Source of the DNA: Mycobacterium sp. E1214
Lineage (GTDB): Bacteria; Actinomycetota; Actinomycetes; Mycobacteriales; Mycobacteriaceae
Assembly: GCF_001666755.1 (NCBI RefSeq)
Contig: NZ_LZJC01000039.1
Span: 46,475-110,474, forward strand
Reading direction: 5' to 3'
DNA: 64,000 nt
Shown: one piece after another, positions 53,076 through 63,447 of the stretch
How positions within the stretch are numbered: position 1 is the first letter of the stretch
Layout of the letters: each line of letters opens with the position of its first letter
Notes under the pieces: model-generated
Databases searched by the model: none
The model's input: the letters and a program-made list of their open reading frames with translations, nothing else
What the model was told of the DNA's origin: nothing
Translations under genes and position numbers: made by a program

Positions 53076-55247
53076 CTACAGGCCGGCCGGCGGGGCCCCG
53101 GCCGGCGCCGGCGTGATCGCCTCGCGCACCGCCTCCGCCAGCGCCGCGGCCCGGGGATCGGAGAACACCTCCTCCAGGAGCAGCGGCCTGCCGTCCGGAC
53201 CGGTGAGCGGGACCCGCCAGTTGGGGTACTCGTCGACGGTGCCGGGCTGGTTCTGGGTGCGGCAGTCGCCGACGGCGTCGGTCAGCGCCACCCCCAGCAG
53301 CCGCGAGGGGGTCCGGCCCAGGTAGCGGTAGAGCGCCAGGATGACCGACTCGGGGTCGCTCACCCCGTCCGCCAGCGCCCCCACGCGGCGCAGTTCGGCC
53401 AGCCAGGCCGCCAGCTCCGCGCGATCGGCCGCCATCTCCTCGGCGACCGGGCGGGTGAGCAACCCGAGGGCATCGCGCAGCCGCACGTGCTCGCCCGCCA
53501 GGTAACCCGCGGTCGGCGGCAGGTCGTGGGTGGTCACCGAGGACAGGCAGTACTCGCGCCAGCGCTCGGCGCGCAGCGGGGTCCCGCCGGCAGTCGGGTC
53601 GTCGCGGTCCAGCTCGAACCACAGAATCGAGGTGCCCAGCAATCCGCGCAGCAGCAGGTAGTCGCGGACCCACGGCTCGACGGTGCCGAGGTCCTCGCCG
53701 ACCACGACCGCGTCGGCCCGGTGGGCCTCCAGGGCGACGATGCCGATCATCGCCTCGTGGTCGTAGCGGACGTAGGTGCCCTGCGTGGGCGGCGCGCCGC
53801 CCGGGATCCACCACAGCCGGAACAGGCCGATGATGTGGTCGATCCGCACGCCGCCGGCGTGGCGCAGCGCCGCGCGGATCAACGCGCGGAACGGCCGGTA
53901 TTCCTGCGCCTCCAGCCGGTCGGGCCGCCACGGCGGCTGCGACCAGTCCTGGCCCAGCTGGTTGAACTCGTCGGGGGGCGCGCCCGCGGTGACGCCCAGC
54001 GCCAGCACGTCCTGCAGCGCCCAGGCGTCGGCGCCGTCGGGGTGCACGCCGACGGCGAGGTCGTGCATGACGCCGAGCGCCATCCCGGCGCGAATCGCCT
54101 GCGACTGCGCGGCCGCGAGTTGCTCGTCCAGTTGCCACTGCAGCCACCGGTGAAAATCCACGTCGGTCGCATGCTTGGCGACGAACTTCGCGACGCCTGG
54201 CGCTTCGGGATGCCGCAGCGACTCGGGCCAGGCGTGCCAGTCGGCGCCGTACTTCTCGGCCAGTGCGCAGTAGGCAGCGAAGTCGTCGAGCGCGGCACCC
54301 TCCCGGTCCCGGAACGCCGCGTAGGCCAGCTCGCGGCCCGCCGAGCGCGGCACCGCGTGCAGCAGCTTCAGCGCGACCCGCTTGGCGGCCCAGCAGCCGT
54401 CGCGGTCAATGGTGTCGACGCGGCCGGCGCGCCGCTGGACGTCGTCGCGCAACCGGCGCACCCGGCTGCGCTTGGGTAGGTCCGCCAGCTCCGGGATCGC
54501 CTCGACGTGAAGATAAATCGGGTTGACGAAGCGCCGCGACGTCGGCAGGTACGGCGAGGGCTCCATGGGTTTGGTGGGCGCCGCGGCGTGCAGCGGGTTC
54601 ACCAGCAGATAGTCCGCGCCGTGGCGTGCGGCGGACCAGACCGCGAGATCGGTCAGATCGGTCAGGTCTCCGACGCCCCACGACTGCCGGGAGCGCACGC
54701 TGTACAGCTGAGTGGCCAGCCCCCACGCCCGTCGGGCGCCCATCCGTTCGGGCAGCCCGAGCCAGCCGGGCGTGACGATCAGCGCGGCGCTGCTCTGCGT
54801 CCCGCCCGAACGCAGCTGCACCCGGTGATACCCCAGCGGCAGGTCGTGGGGCAGCACGAAACTGGCTTCGCCGACCCAGCGACCGTCCAGGTCGAACGGC
54901 GGCGTGAAGTTGTCGACCTGTTGTACGTCGCCGCGGCGGGTGCCGTCCTCGAGCTCCAGCCACACCTCGGCGGCGTCGCCGTGGGTGACGTGCACCCAGA
55001 ACCGGACCCGTTCCCCGGTGCGCCCGACGATGGTCGGCGGCAGCGGGCGGCCCCAGTAGGCCCGCAGTTGCGCGGTCAAGGCGGCGTTGCGCTCCTGTTC
55101 GCTGCCGGCCGCCACGCCCAGCGCCGCCAACACGGCGATCAGCGTGGCCGCGGGCACCGGCCGGTGGGTGCCGGTCCAGTCCTCATACTCCGCCGCTACG
55201 CCGTACCTGCCGGCCAACTCGACCAGTGAGGGCGCGAGCTCCGTCAC
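53076..55247 (-). CDS. malQ: 4-alpha-glucanotransferase (MalQ)
   Basis: A 723-residue GH77 amylomaltase-like disproportionating enzyme. The start VTELAPSLVELAGRYG matches M. tuberculosis Rv1781c. The N-terminal sandwich is followed by the barrel, with GGVRIDHIIGLFRLWWIPGG near 490 (nucleophile Asp region), VVVGEDLGTVEPWVRDYL near 540 (acid/base Glu) and TTHDLPPTAGY near 595 (third carboxylate). It transfers alpha-1,4-glucan segments in glycogen metabolism. It is divergent from eccB5 by 395 bp, the same arrangement as in M. tuberculosis. Confidence 0.93.
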   Translation of the reverse strand: MTELAPSLVELAGRYGVAAEYEDWTGTHRPVPAATLIAVLAALGVAAGSEQERNAALTAQLRAYWGRPLPPTIVGRTGERVRFWVHVTHGDAAEVWLELEDGTRRGDVQQVDNFTPPFDLDGRWVGEASFVLPHDLPLGYHRVQLRSGGTQSSAALIVTPGWLGLPERMGARRAWGLATQLYSVRSRQSWGVGDLTDLTDLAVWSAARHGADYLLVNPLHAAAPTKPMEPSPYLPTSRRFVNPIYLHVEAIPELADLPKRSRVRRLRDDVQRRAGRVDTIDRDGCWAAKRVALKLLHAVPRSAGRELAYAAFRDREGAALDDFAAYCALAEKYGADWHAWPESLRHPEAPGVAKFVAKHATDVDFHRWLQWQLDEQLAAAQSQAIRAGMALGVMHDLAVGVHPDGADAWALQDVLALGVTAGAPPDEFNQLGQDWSQPPWRPDRLEAQEYRPFRALIRAALRHAGGVRIDHIIGLFRLWWIPGGAPPTQGTYVRYDHEAMIGIVALEAHRADAVVVGEDLGTVEPWVRDYLLLRGLLGTSILWFELDRDDPTAGGTPLRAERWREYCLSSVTTHDLPPTAGYLAGEHVRLRDALGLLTRPVAEEMAADRAELAAWLAELRRVGALADGVSDPESVILALYRYLGRTPSRLLGVALTDAVGDCRTQNQPGTVDEYPNWRVPLTGPDGRPLLLEEVFSDPRAAALAEAVREAITPAPAGAPPAGL

Positions 55248-55642
55248 GGGAGACGGCCATCGGAGACATCCATGGCAGACATCTTGGTGCCCGGGTCGGC
55301 CGATCGGCGACCCGGACGCGCGCACGGCGCCTTCCGCGCCTTACTTCTCTATGAGTGGGTTCCCGAATGCGAGCGCTTGACAGGACGGGACGGCGATCCG
55401 CCATTACGATGCCTGAAGGGGAGGAAACATTCTCACGGGCAAGGGCCGGGAGTGATCTCGGCCCGCCACGCGGCCTCGCGCCCACGTGTGCGGCGCGGGC
55501 AGCCGGATTGACGTCAAGCAAACGAGAAGTGAATGCGCTCCGTCGCCGCGTGGCGAGGTCTCTACCGGTGCCTTACGGTTGTCGGAGAAATCTCGCGCAA
55601 TGGAGATATCCAGGCGCATCAGCAGACCGGATGGTGAATTAA
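55248..55642. other. Divergent promoter region of malQ and eccB5
   Basis: A 395-bp gap. TACGAT (55405-55410) is a possible -10 for eccB5, and TTGACA (55377-55382) would be a -35 only with a 22-nt spacer, which is too long. A 77-codon frame from ATG 55409 ends in TAA directly before the eccB5 GTG; it is Arg-rich and probably not a gene. The eccB5 leader is likely more than 200 nt. Confidence 0.4.
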
Positions 55643-57163
55643 GTGGCGGAAGAAAGTCGCGGGCAGCGCGGGTCGGGCTACGGCCTGGGTTTGTCGACGC
55701 GCACCCAGGTGACCGGCTACCAGTTCCTCGCTCGCCGTACCGCGATGGCCCTGACCCGGTGGCGCGTGCGCATGGAGGTCGAGCCCGGCCGTCGGCAGAA
55801 CCTGGCGGTCGTGGCGTCGGTGTCCGCCGCCCTGGTGATCTGCCTGGGCGCACTGCTGTACTCGTTCCTCAGCCCGGCCGGCCAGGTCGGCGACTCGCCG
55901 ATCATCGCCGACCGGGATTCCGGTGCGCTGTACGTACGGGTGGGTGACCGGCTGTACCCCGCGCTGAACCTGGCCTCCGCCCGCCTGATCACCGGCCGCG
56001 CGGACAACCCGCACCTGGTCAAGTCCAACCAGATCGCCACCCTGCCGCGCGGCCCGCTGGTGGGGATTCCCGGGGCGCCGTCGAGCTTCCACCCCACCAG
56101 CCCGGGGACGTCCTCGTGGCTGGTGTGCGACACGGTTGCCGGGGCCACCGCCGGCGCCGGGACGCCGTCCGCGGCGACGGTCACCGTCATCGACGGAAAC
56201 CCCGACCTGAGCAACCACCGCAAGGTGCTCAACGGCTCCGACGCGGTGGTGCTGAATTACGGCGGGGACGCGTGGGTGATCCGCGAGGGACGCCGCTCGC
56301 GCATCGACGCGACCAACCGGTCCGTGCTGCTGCCCCTCGGCCTGACCCCCGAGCAGGTCGGCCAGGCCAAGCCGATGAGCCGCGCCCTGTTCGACGCGCT
56401 GCCGGTGGGCCCGGAGCTCACCGTGCCGCAGATCCAGAACGCGGGCAGCGGCGCGTCGTTCCCGAACGCGCCGGGCCCGATCGGCACCGTGATCGTCACC
56501 CCGCAGATCAGCGGTCCGCAACAGTATTCGCTGGTGCTGGCCGACGGTGTGCAGACACTGCCCCCGCTGGTCGCCCAGATCCTGCAGAACGCCGGCCCCG
56601 GCAACACCAAGCCGGTGACGGTGGAACCGTCCGCCTTGGCCAAGATGCCGGTGGTCAACAAGCTGGACCTGTCGTCCTACCCGGACGCGCCGCTGAACGT
56701 GATGGACATCCGCGAGAACCCGGCGACCTGCTGGTGGTGGCAGAAAACCTCCGGGGAGAACCGGGCCCGCGTCCAGGTGATCTCCGGCGCGACCATCCCG
56801 GTCGCCGCGAAGGACATGAACAAGGTGGTGTCGCTGGTCAAGGCCGACACCACCGGCCGCGAGGCCGACCAGGTGTTCTTCGGTCCCGACTACGCCAACT
56901 TCGTGGCCGTCACCGGCAACGACCCCGGCGCCAAGACGACCGAGTCCCTGTGGTGGCTCACCGACGCCGGCGCCCGCTTCGGCGTCGACGACACCCGCGA
57001 CGTGCGCGAGGCGCTCGGCTTGAAGAGCAAACCCGGCCTGGCGCCCTGGGTGGCGCTGCGGCTGCTCCCGCAAGGACCGACCTTGTCGCGCGCCGATGCG
57101 CTGGTGGAGCACGACACCCTTCCGATGGATATGTCCCCTGCAGAGTTGGCGGTACCTAAGTGA
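55643..57163 (+). CDS. eccB5: ESX-5 type VII secretion membrane protein EccB5
   Basis: A 506-residue type VII core component. A basic cytoplasmic N-terminus (MAEESRGQRGSGYGLGLSTR) precedes a single membrane helix (about 53-76: LAVVASVSAALVICLG) and a long extracytoplasmic domain with R1-R4 repeat segments (LYVRVGDRLYPALNL, SYPDAPLNVMDIRENP) and paired Cys near 161 and 365. It is near-identical in plan to Rv1782. EccB assembles with EccC, EccD and EccE into the ESX-5 inner-membrane hexamer, which exports PE/PPE proteins and supports nutrient uptake. The start is GTG, and its stop overlaps the eccC5 start by 4 bp. Confidence 0.96.
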   Translation: MAEESRGQRGSGYGLGLSTRTQVTGYQFLARRTAMALTRWRVRMEVEPGRRQNLAVVASVSAALVICLGALLYSFLSPAGQVGDSPIIADRDSGALYVRVGDRLYPALNLASARLITGRADNPHLVKSNQIATLPRGPLVGIPGAPSSFHPTSPGTSSWLVCDTVAGATAGAGTPSAATVTVIDGNPDLSNHRKVLNGSDAVVLNYGGDAWVIREGRRSRIDATNRSVLLPLGLTPEQVGQAKPMSRALFDALPVGPELTVPQIQNAGSGASFPNAPGPIGTVIVTPQISGPQQYSLVLADGVQTLPPLVAQILQNAGPGNTKPVTVEPSALAKMPVVNKLDLSSYPDAPLNVMDIRENPATCWWWQKTSGENRARVQVISGATIPVAAKDMNKVVSLVKADTTGREADQVFFGPDYANFVAVTGNDPGAKTTESLWWLTDAGARFGVDDTRDVREALGLKSKPGLAPWVALRLLPQGPTLSRADALVEHDTLPMDMSPAELAVPK

Positions 57164-60100
57164 AACGTGGATTCGCCCGGCCCACGCCGGAGAAGCCCCC
57201 GGTCATCAAGCCGGAAAACATTGTCCTCCCGACACCGCTGAGCATCCCGCCGCCGGAGGGCAAGCCCTGGTGGCTGGTGGTGGTCGGCGTCCTGGTGGTC
57301 GGCCTGCTGATCGGCATGGTCGGCATGACGTTCGCCAGCGGCTCGCACGTGTTCGGCGGCGCCGGCGCCATCTTCCCGATCTTCATGATCGGCGGCGTCG
57401 CGATGATGATGTTCGGCGGCCGGTTCGGCGGGCAGCAGCAGATGAGCCGCCCCAAGCTGGACTCGATGCGGGCCCAGTTCATGCTGATGCTGGACATGCT
57501 GCGCGAGACGGCGCACGAGTCGGCCGACAGCATGGACGCCAACTACCGGTGGTTCCACCCGGCGCCGACCACGCTGTCCGCGGCGGTGGGGTCGTCGCGG
57601 ATGTGGGAGCGCAAGCCCGACGGCAAGGACCTCAACTTCGGCGTCGTGCGCGTGGGCGTCGGCATGACCCGCCCCGAGGTGACCTGGGGTGAGCCCCAGA
57701 ACATGCCCACCGACATCGAGCTGGAGCCGGTGACCGGTAAGGCGCTGCAGGAGTTCGGTCGCTACCAGAGCGTCGTCTACAACCTGCCGAAGATGATCTC
57801 GCTGCTGGTCGAGCCGTGGTACGCGCTCGCCGGGGAGCGCGAGCAGGTGCTGGGCCTGATGCGGTCCATCGTCTGCCAACTGGCCTTCTCCCACGGGCCC
57901 GACCACGTGCGGATGATCGTGGTGAGCTCGGACCTCGACGAGTGGGACTGGGTGAAGTGGTTGCCGCACTTCGGCGACCCGCGGCGCCAGGACGCCGCCG
58001 GCAACGCCCGCATGGTGTACAGCGCCGTGCGCGAGTTCGCCGCGGAGCAGGCCGAACTGTTCGCCGGCCGCGGTTCCTTCACGCCGCGGCACGCCAGCTC
58101 GTCGGCGCAGACCCCGACCCCGCACACCGTCATCATCGCCGACGCCGTCGACCCGCAGTGGGAGTACGTGATCAGCTCCGAGGGCGTCGACGGGGTCACG
58201 TTCTTCGACCTGACCGGCTCGTCGATCTGGACCAACATCCCCGAGCGGACGCTGCGCTTCGACAAGTCGGGCGTCATCGAGGCGCTGCCCCGCGACCGCG
58301 ACACCTGGATGGTCATCGACGAGAAGCCGTGGTTCTTCGCGCTCACCGACCACATCAGCGCGGTCGAGGCCGAGGAGTTCGCGCAGAAGCTGGCGCGGTG
58401 GCGCCTCGCCGAGGCCTACGAGGAGATCGGCCAGCGGGTCGCGCACATCGGCGCCCGCGACATCATGGCCTACTACGGCATCGACGACCCGGGCAACATC
58501 GACTTCGAGGCGCTCTGGGGCGCCCGCACCGACGCGATGGGCCGCTCGCGGCTGCGGGCGCCGTTCGGGGTGCGCTCGGACAACGGCGAGCTGCTGTTCC
58601 TCGACATGAAGTCGCTGGACGAGGGCGGCGACGGCCCGCACGGCGTCATGTCCGGAACCACCGGTTCGGGTAAGTCAACCCTGGTGCGGACGGTGATCGA
58701 ATCGCTGATGCTCAGCCACCCGCCGCAGGACCTGCAGTTCGTGCTGGCCGACCTCAAGGGTGGGTCGGCGGTCAAGCCGTTCGCCGGGGTGCCGCACGTC
58801 TCGCGCATCATCACCGACCTGGAAGAGGACCAGGCCCTGATGGAGCGCTTCCTGGACGCCCTGTGGGGCGAGATCGCGCGCCGCAAGGCGATCTGCGACA
58901 GCGCCGGCGTCGACGACGCCAAGGAGTACAACTCGGTGCGGTCCCGCATGCGGGCGCGCGGGCAGGACATGCCGCCGTTGCCGATGCTGGTGGTCGTCAT
59001 CGACGAGTTCTACGAGTGGTTCCGCATCATGCCGACGGCGGTCGACGTCCTCGACTCGATCGGCCGGCAGGGCCGCGCCTACTGGATCCACCTGATGATG
59101 GCGTCGCAGACCATCGAGAGCCGCGCCGAGAAGCTCATGGAGAACATGGGTTACCGGCTGGTCCTCAAGGCGCGGACCGCGGGCGCCGCGCAGGCGGCCG
59201 GCGTGCCCAACGCCGTGAACCTGCCCGCCAAGGCGGGCCTGGGGTACTTCCGCCGGAGCCTCGAGGACATCGTCCGGTTCCAGGCCGAGTTCCTGTGGCG
59301 GGACTACTTCCCGCGCGGCATCACCGACGACGGCGAGGTGGCGCCGACGCTGGTGCACACCATCGACTACGTGCGCCCGCAGCTGTTCACCAACTCGTTC
59401 ACGCCGCTCGAGGTGAGCGTCGGGGGTCCCGACATCCCGCCGGCCATCCCGACCAACGGTGACGCGCTGCCGATCGAGGCGGCCGAGGAGGACGACGCCG
59501 AAGGGGTCCGGACGCCGAAGGTCGGCACCGTGATCATCGACCAGCTGCGCAAGATCGACTTCGAGCCGTACCGGCTCTGGCAGCCGCCGCTGAACACGCC
59601 CGTCGCCATCGACGATCTGGTCAACCGCTTCCTCGGCCACTCGTGGCAGGAGGATTACGGCAAGGCGCAGAACCTGGTGTTCCCCATCGGAATCATCGAC
59701 CGCCCGTTCAAGCACGACCAGCCGCCGTGGACCGTGGACACCTCCGGGCCGGGCGCCAACGTCCTGATCCTGGGCGCCGGTGGGTCGGGCAAGACGACGG
59801 CCCTGCAGACGCTGATCTGTTCGGCGGCGCTGACCCACACCCCCCAGCAGGTGCAGTTCTACTGCTTGGCGTACAGCAGCACCGCGCTGACGACCGTCGC
59901 CCGCCTTCCGCACGTCGGTGAGGTGGCCGGCCCGACCGACCCGTACGGGGTGCGCCGCACAGTGGCCGAGCTGTTGGCGCTGGTGCGCCAGCGCAAGAGC
60001 ACGTTCCTCGAGTACGGGATCGCCTCGATGGAGGTGTTCCGGCGCCGCAAGTTCGGCGGCGAGCCCGGCCCCGTGCCCAACGACGGGTTCGGCGACGTCT

Positions 60101-61323
60101 ACCTGGTGGTCGACAACTACCGCGCCCTGGCCGAGGAGAACGAGGTCCTCATCGACCAGGTGAACGTGATCATCAACCAGGGCCCGTCGTTCGGCGTGCA
60201 CGTCATCGTCACCGCCGACCGCGAATCCGAGCTGCGGCCGCCGGTGCGCAGCGGCTTCGGCTCCCGGGTGGAGCTGCGGCTGGCCGCGGTGGAGGACGCG
60301 AAGCTGGTGCGTTCCCGCTTCGCCAAGGAGGTTCCGGTCAAGCCGGGCCGCGGCATGGTCGCCGTCAACTACGTGCGCCTGGACTCCGACCCGCAGGCCG
60401 GTCTGCACACCCTGATCGCCCGCCCGGCGCTGGGCAGCACGCCCGACAACAACTTCGAGTCGAGCAGCGTCGGCGAGGCCGTCAGCCGGCTCGCCAGCGG
60501 GCAGGCCCCGCCGGTGCGTCGTCTCCCGGCGACGTTCAGCGTGGACCAGCTCCGCGAGCTCGCCGCCGGCGACGCCCGCCAAGGGGTCGGTGCCGGTGGG
60601 ATCGTCTGGGCCATCTCGGAATTGGACCTGTCGCCCGTGTACCTCAACTTCGCGGAGAACGCGCACCTGATGGTGACGGGCCGCCGCGAATGTGGGCGCA
60701 CCACCACGCTGGCGACGATCATGTCGGAGATCGGCCGGCTGTACGCGCCAGGCGCCAGCAGCGCGCCGCCGCCCCCGGTAGGACAGCCGTCGGCGCAGGT
60801 GTGGTTGGTGGACCCCCGTCGCCAGCTGCTGACCACGCTGGGCTCGGACTACGTCGAGAAGTTCGCCTACAACCTCGACGGCGTGCAGGCGATGATGGGG
60901 GAGCTGGCCGCGGTGCTGGCCGGCCGCGAACCCCCGCCCGGCTTGTCCGCGACGGAGCTGCTGTCGCGCAACTGGTGGAGCGGCCCGGAGATCTTCGTGA
61001 TCGTCGACGACATCCAGCAGCTGCCGGCCGGTTTCGATTCGCCGCTGCACAAGGCCGCGCCATGGGTCACCAGGGCCGCGGACGTCGGGCTGCACGTCAT
61101 CGTCACGCGGACGTTCGGTGGTTGGTCGTCGGCGGGCAGCGACCCGATGCTGCGGGCCCTGGCCCAGGCGAACGCGCCGCTGCTGGTCATGGACGCCGAC
61201 CCCGACGAGGGCTTCATCCGCGGCAAGATGAAGGGCGGTCCGCTGCCCCGCGGCCGAGGCCTGCTGATGGCCGAGGACACCGGCATCTTCGTCCAGGTCG
61301 CGGCCACCGAAATCCGCAAATAG
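57160..61323 (+). CDS. eccC5: ESX-5 FtsK/SpoIIIE-type ATPase EccC5
   Basis: A 1387-residue ATPase motor. Two N-terminal membrane helices (WWLVVVGVLVVGLLIGMVG and the next near 68-86) are followed by a DUF domain and three FtsK-like ATPase modules. Walker A motifs are GTTGSGKST near 500, GAGGSGKTT near 873 and the degenerate TGRRECGRTT near 1173. LVVVIDEFYE near 610 is Walker B of module 1. The last module lacks the Walker lysine (Arg in its place), as in other EccC proteins. It energises substrate translocation. It is encoded as one continuous frame, whereas early M. tuberculosis annotation split it into Rv1783/Rv1784. Confidence 0.96.
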   Translation: MKRGFARPTPEKPPVIKPENIVLPTPLSIPPPEGKPWWLVVVGVLVVGLLIGMVGMTFASGSHVFGGAGAIFPIFMIGGVAMMMFGGRFGGQQQMSRPKLDSMRAQFMLMLDMLRETAHESADSMDANYRWFHPAPTTLSAAVGSSRMWERKPDGKDLNFGVVRVGVGMTRPEVTWGEPQNMPTDIELEPVTGKALQEFGRYQSVVYNLPKMISLLVEPWYALAGEREQVLGLMRSIVCQLAFSHGPDHVRMIVVSSDLDEWDWVKWLPHFGDPRRQDAAGNARMVYSAVREFAAEQAELFAGRGSFTPRHASSSAQTPTPHTVIIADAVDPQWEYVISSEGVDGVTFFDLTGSSIWTNIPERTLRFDKSGVIEALPRDRDTWMVIDEKPWFFALTDHISAVEAEEFAQKLARWRLAEAYEEIGQRVAHIGARDIMAYYGIDDPGNIDFEALWGARTDAMGRSRLRAPFGVRSDNGELLFLDMKSLDEGGDGPHGVMSGTTGSGKSTLVRTVIESLMLSHPPQDLQFVLADLKGGSAVKPFAGVPHVSRIITDLEEDQALMERFLDALWGEIARRKAICDSAGVDDAKEYNSVRSRMRARGQDMPPLPMLVVVIDEFYEWFRIMPTAVDVLDSIGRQGRAYWIHLMMASQTIESRAEKLMENMGYRLVLKARTAGAAQAAGVPNAVNLPAKAGLGYFRRSLEDIVRFQAEFLWRDYFPRGITDDGEVAPTLVHTIDYVRPQLFTNSFTPLEVSVGGPDIPPAIPTNGDALPIEAAEEDDAEGVRTPKVGTVIIDQLRKIDFEPYRLWQPPLNTPVAIDDLVNRFLGHSWQEDYGKAQNLVFPIGIIDRPFKHDQPPWTVDTSGPGANVLILGAGGSGKTTALQTLICSAALTHTPQQVQFYCLAYSSTALTTVARLPHVGEVAGPTDPYGVRRTVAELLALVRQRKSTFLEYGIASMEVFRRRKFGGEPGPVPNDGFGDVYLVVDNYRALAEENEVLIDQVNVIINQGPSFGVHVIVTADRESELRPPVRSGFGSRVELRLAAVEDAKLVRSRFAKEVPVKPGRGMVAVNYVRLDSDPQAGLHTLIARPALGSTPDNNFESSSVGEAVSRLASGQAPPVRRLPATFSVDQLRELAAGDARQGVGAGGIVWAISELDLSPVYLNFAENAHLMVTGRRECGRTTTLATIMSEIGRLYAPGASSAPPPPVGQPSAQVWLVDPRRQLLTTLGSDYVEKFAYNLDGVQAMMGELAAVLAGREPPPGLSATELLSRNWWSGPEIFVIVDDIQQLPAGFDSPLHKAAPWVTRAADVGLHVIVTRTFGGWSSAGSDPMLRALAQANAPLLVMDADPDEGFIRGKMKGGPLPRGRGLLMAEDTGIFVQVAATEIRK

Positions 61324-61327
61324 CGTC

Positions 61328-62972
<1,645 letters not shown>

Positions 62973-63028
62973 CGCGCGCGGGTAACGAGTCGCAAGCAAA
63001 CTGCGGGTAAACAATGCCTTGCCGCGGA

Positions 63029-63091
63029 TGAACTTTGGCTGACTGGGAGTGAACAGTCGCTGGCCTGGAATGAACAGTTGGCATCGCTGGT
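63029..63091. repeat. Three imperfect 21-bp tandem repeats upstream of the PPE gene
   Basis: TGAAC starts at 63029, 63050 and 63071, exactly 21 bp (two helical turns) apart. Units 1 and 2 agree at 14 of 21 positions, units 2 and 3 at 11, with TGAACAGT shared by units 2 and 3. They end about 23 bp before a TAATCT box, suggesting phased activator sites. Confidence 0.5.
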
Positions 63092-63113
63092 CGGTGTTCG
63101 CCTCATAACGAAC

Positions 63114-63163
63114 TAATCTCAGTGCCGAGCGACAGTTTACCGAGAAGGCGAGCTGTCGCTCGG
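63114..63163 (+). promoter_or_regulatory. TAATCT promoter box followed by a leader hairpin
   Basis: TAATCT at 63114-63119 suits a -10 box with a start near 63126. The very start of the mRNA would form an 11-bp perfect stem, CCGAGCGACAG (63125-63135) with CTGTCGCTCGG (63153-63163), over a 17-nt loop. There is no U-run, so mRNA stability or regulation rather than termination is likely. Confidence 0.5.
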
Positions 63164-63447
63164 TTGCTGACAACGGGGGTTCCAGCCGAGGCAGAGGGTG
63201 CATGTCGTTCCTGACCGGATGTCCGAAAAGCGCGGTAGCACAGCGCATTTGCGGATACGAGGGCTCGAGCGGCGGGCGTCTGTGCGACCGGCCGATGAGG
63301 TTGCGGGACGCGATGATCCGGGCCGCCATCCCCCCTGACTCAACAGCCGCAGGGTGGCGTCGTTTACAAAGCCGTGACCACGGCCACAACTGATTCCTAT
63401 GCGACCGCCGAGATTGCCAGTGGTCTCGGTTGACTGAGGAGGACACG

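Larger units (their letters stand above)
62973..63447 (+). other. 475-bp leader of the PPE gene
   Basis: There is no convincing gene. It holds a possible promoter, tandem 21-bp repeats and a hairpin (listed separately) and a GAGGAGG ribosome site for the PPE gene. The space between hairpin and start is otherwise unremarkable. Short frames at 63202-63393 lack coding signal. Confidence 0.5.

Noticed and set aside
55409..55642. 77-codon frame ending directly before eccB5
   Set aside because: No ribosome site, the start overlaps the -10 box, and the sequence is Arg-rich with no domain; more likely the leader of eccB5.
57160..61323. Possible frameshift splitting eccC5 as in older Rv1783/Rv1784 annotation
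   Set aside because: The frame is continuous and all three ATPase modules are in one reading frame.
63202..63393. 63-codon frame between ferredoxin and PPE gene
   Set aside because: No ribosome site, no domain, and it lies in the likely PPE leader.
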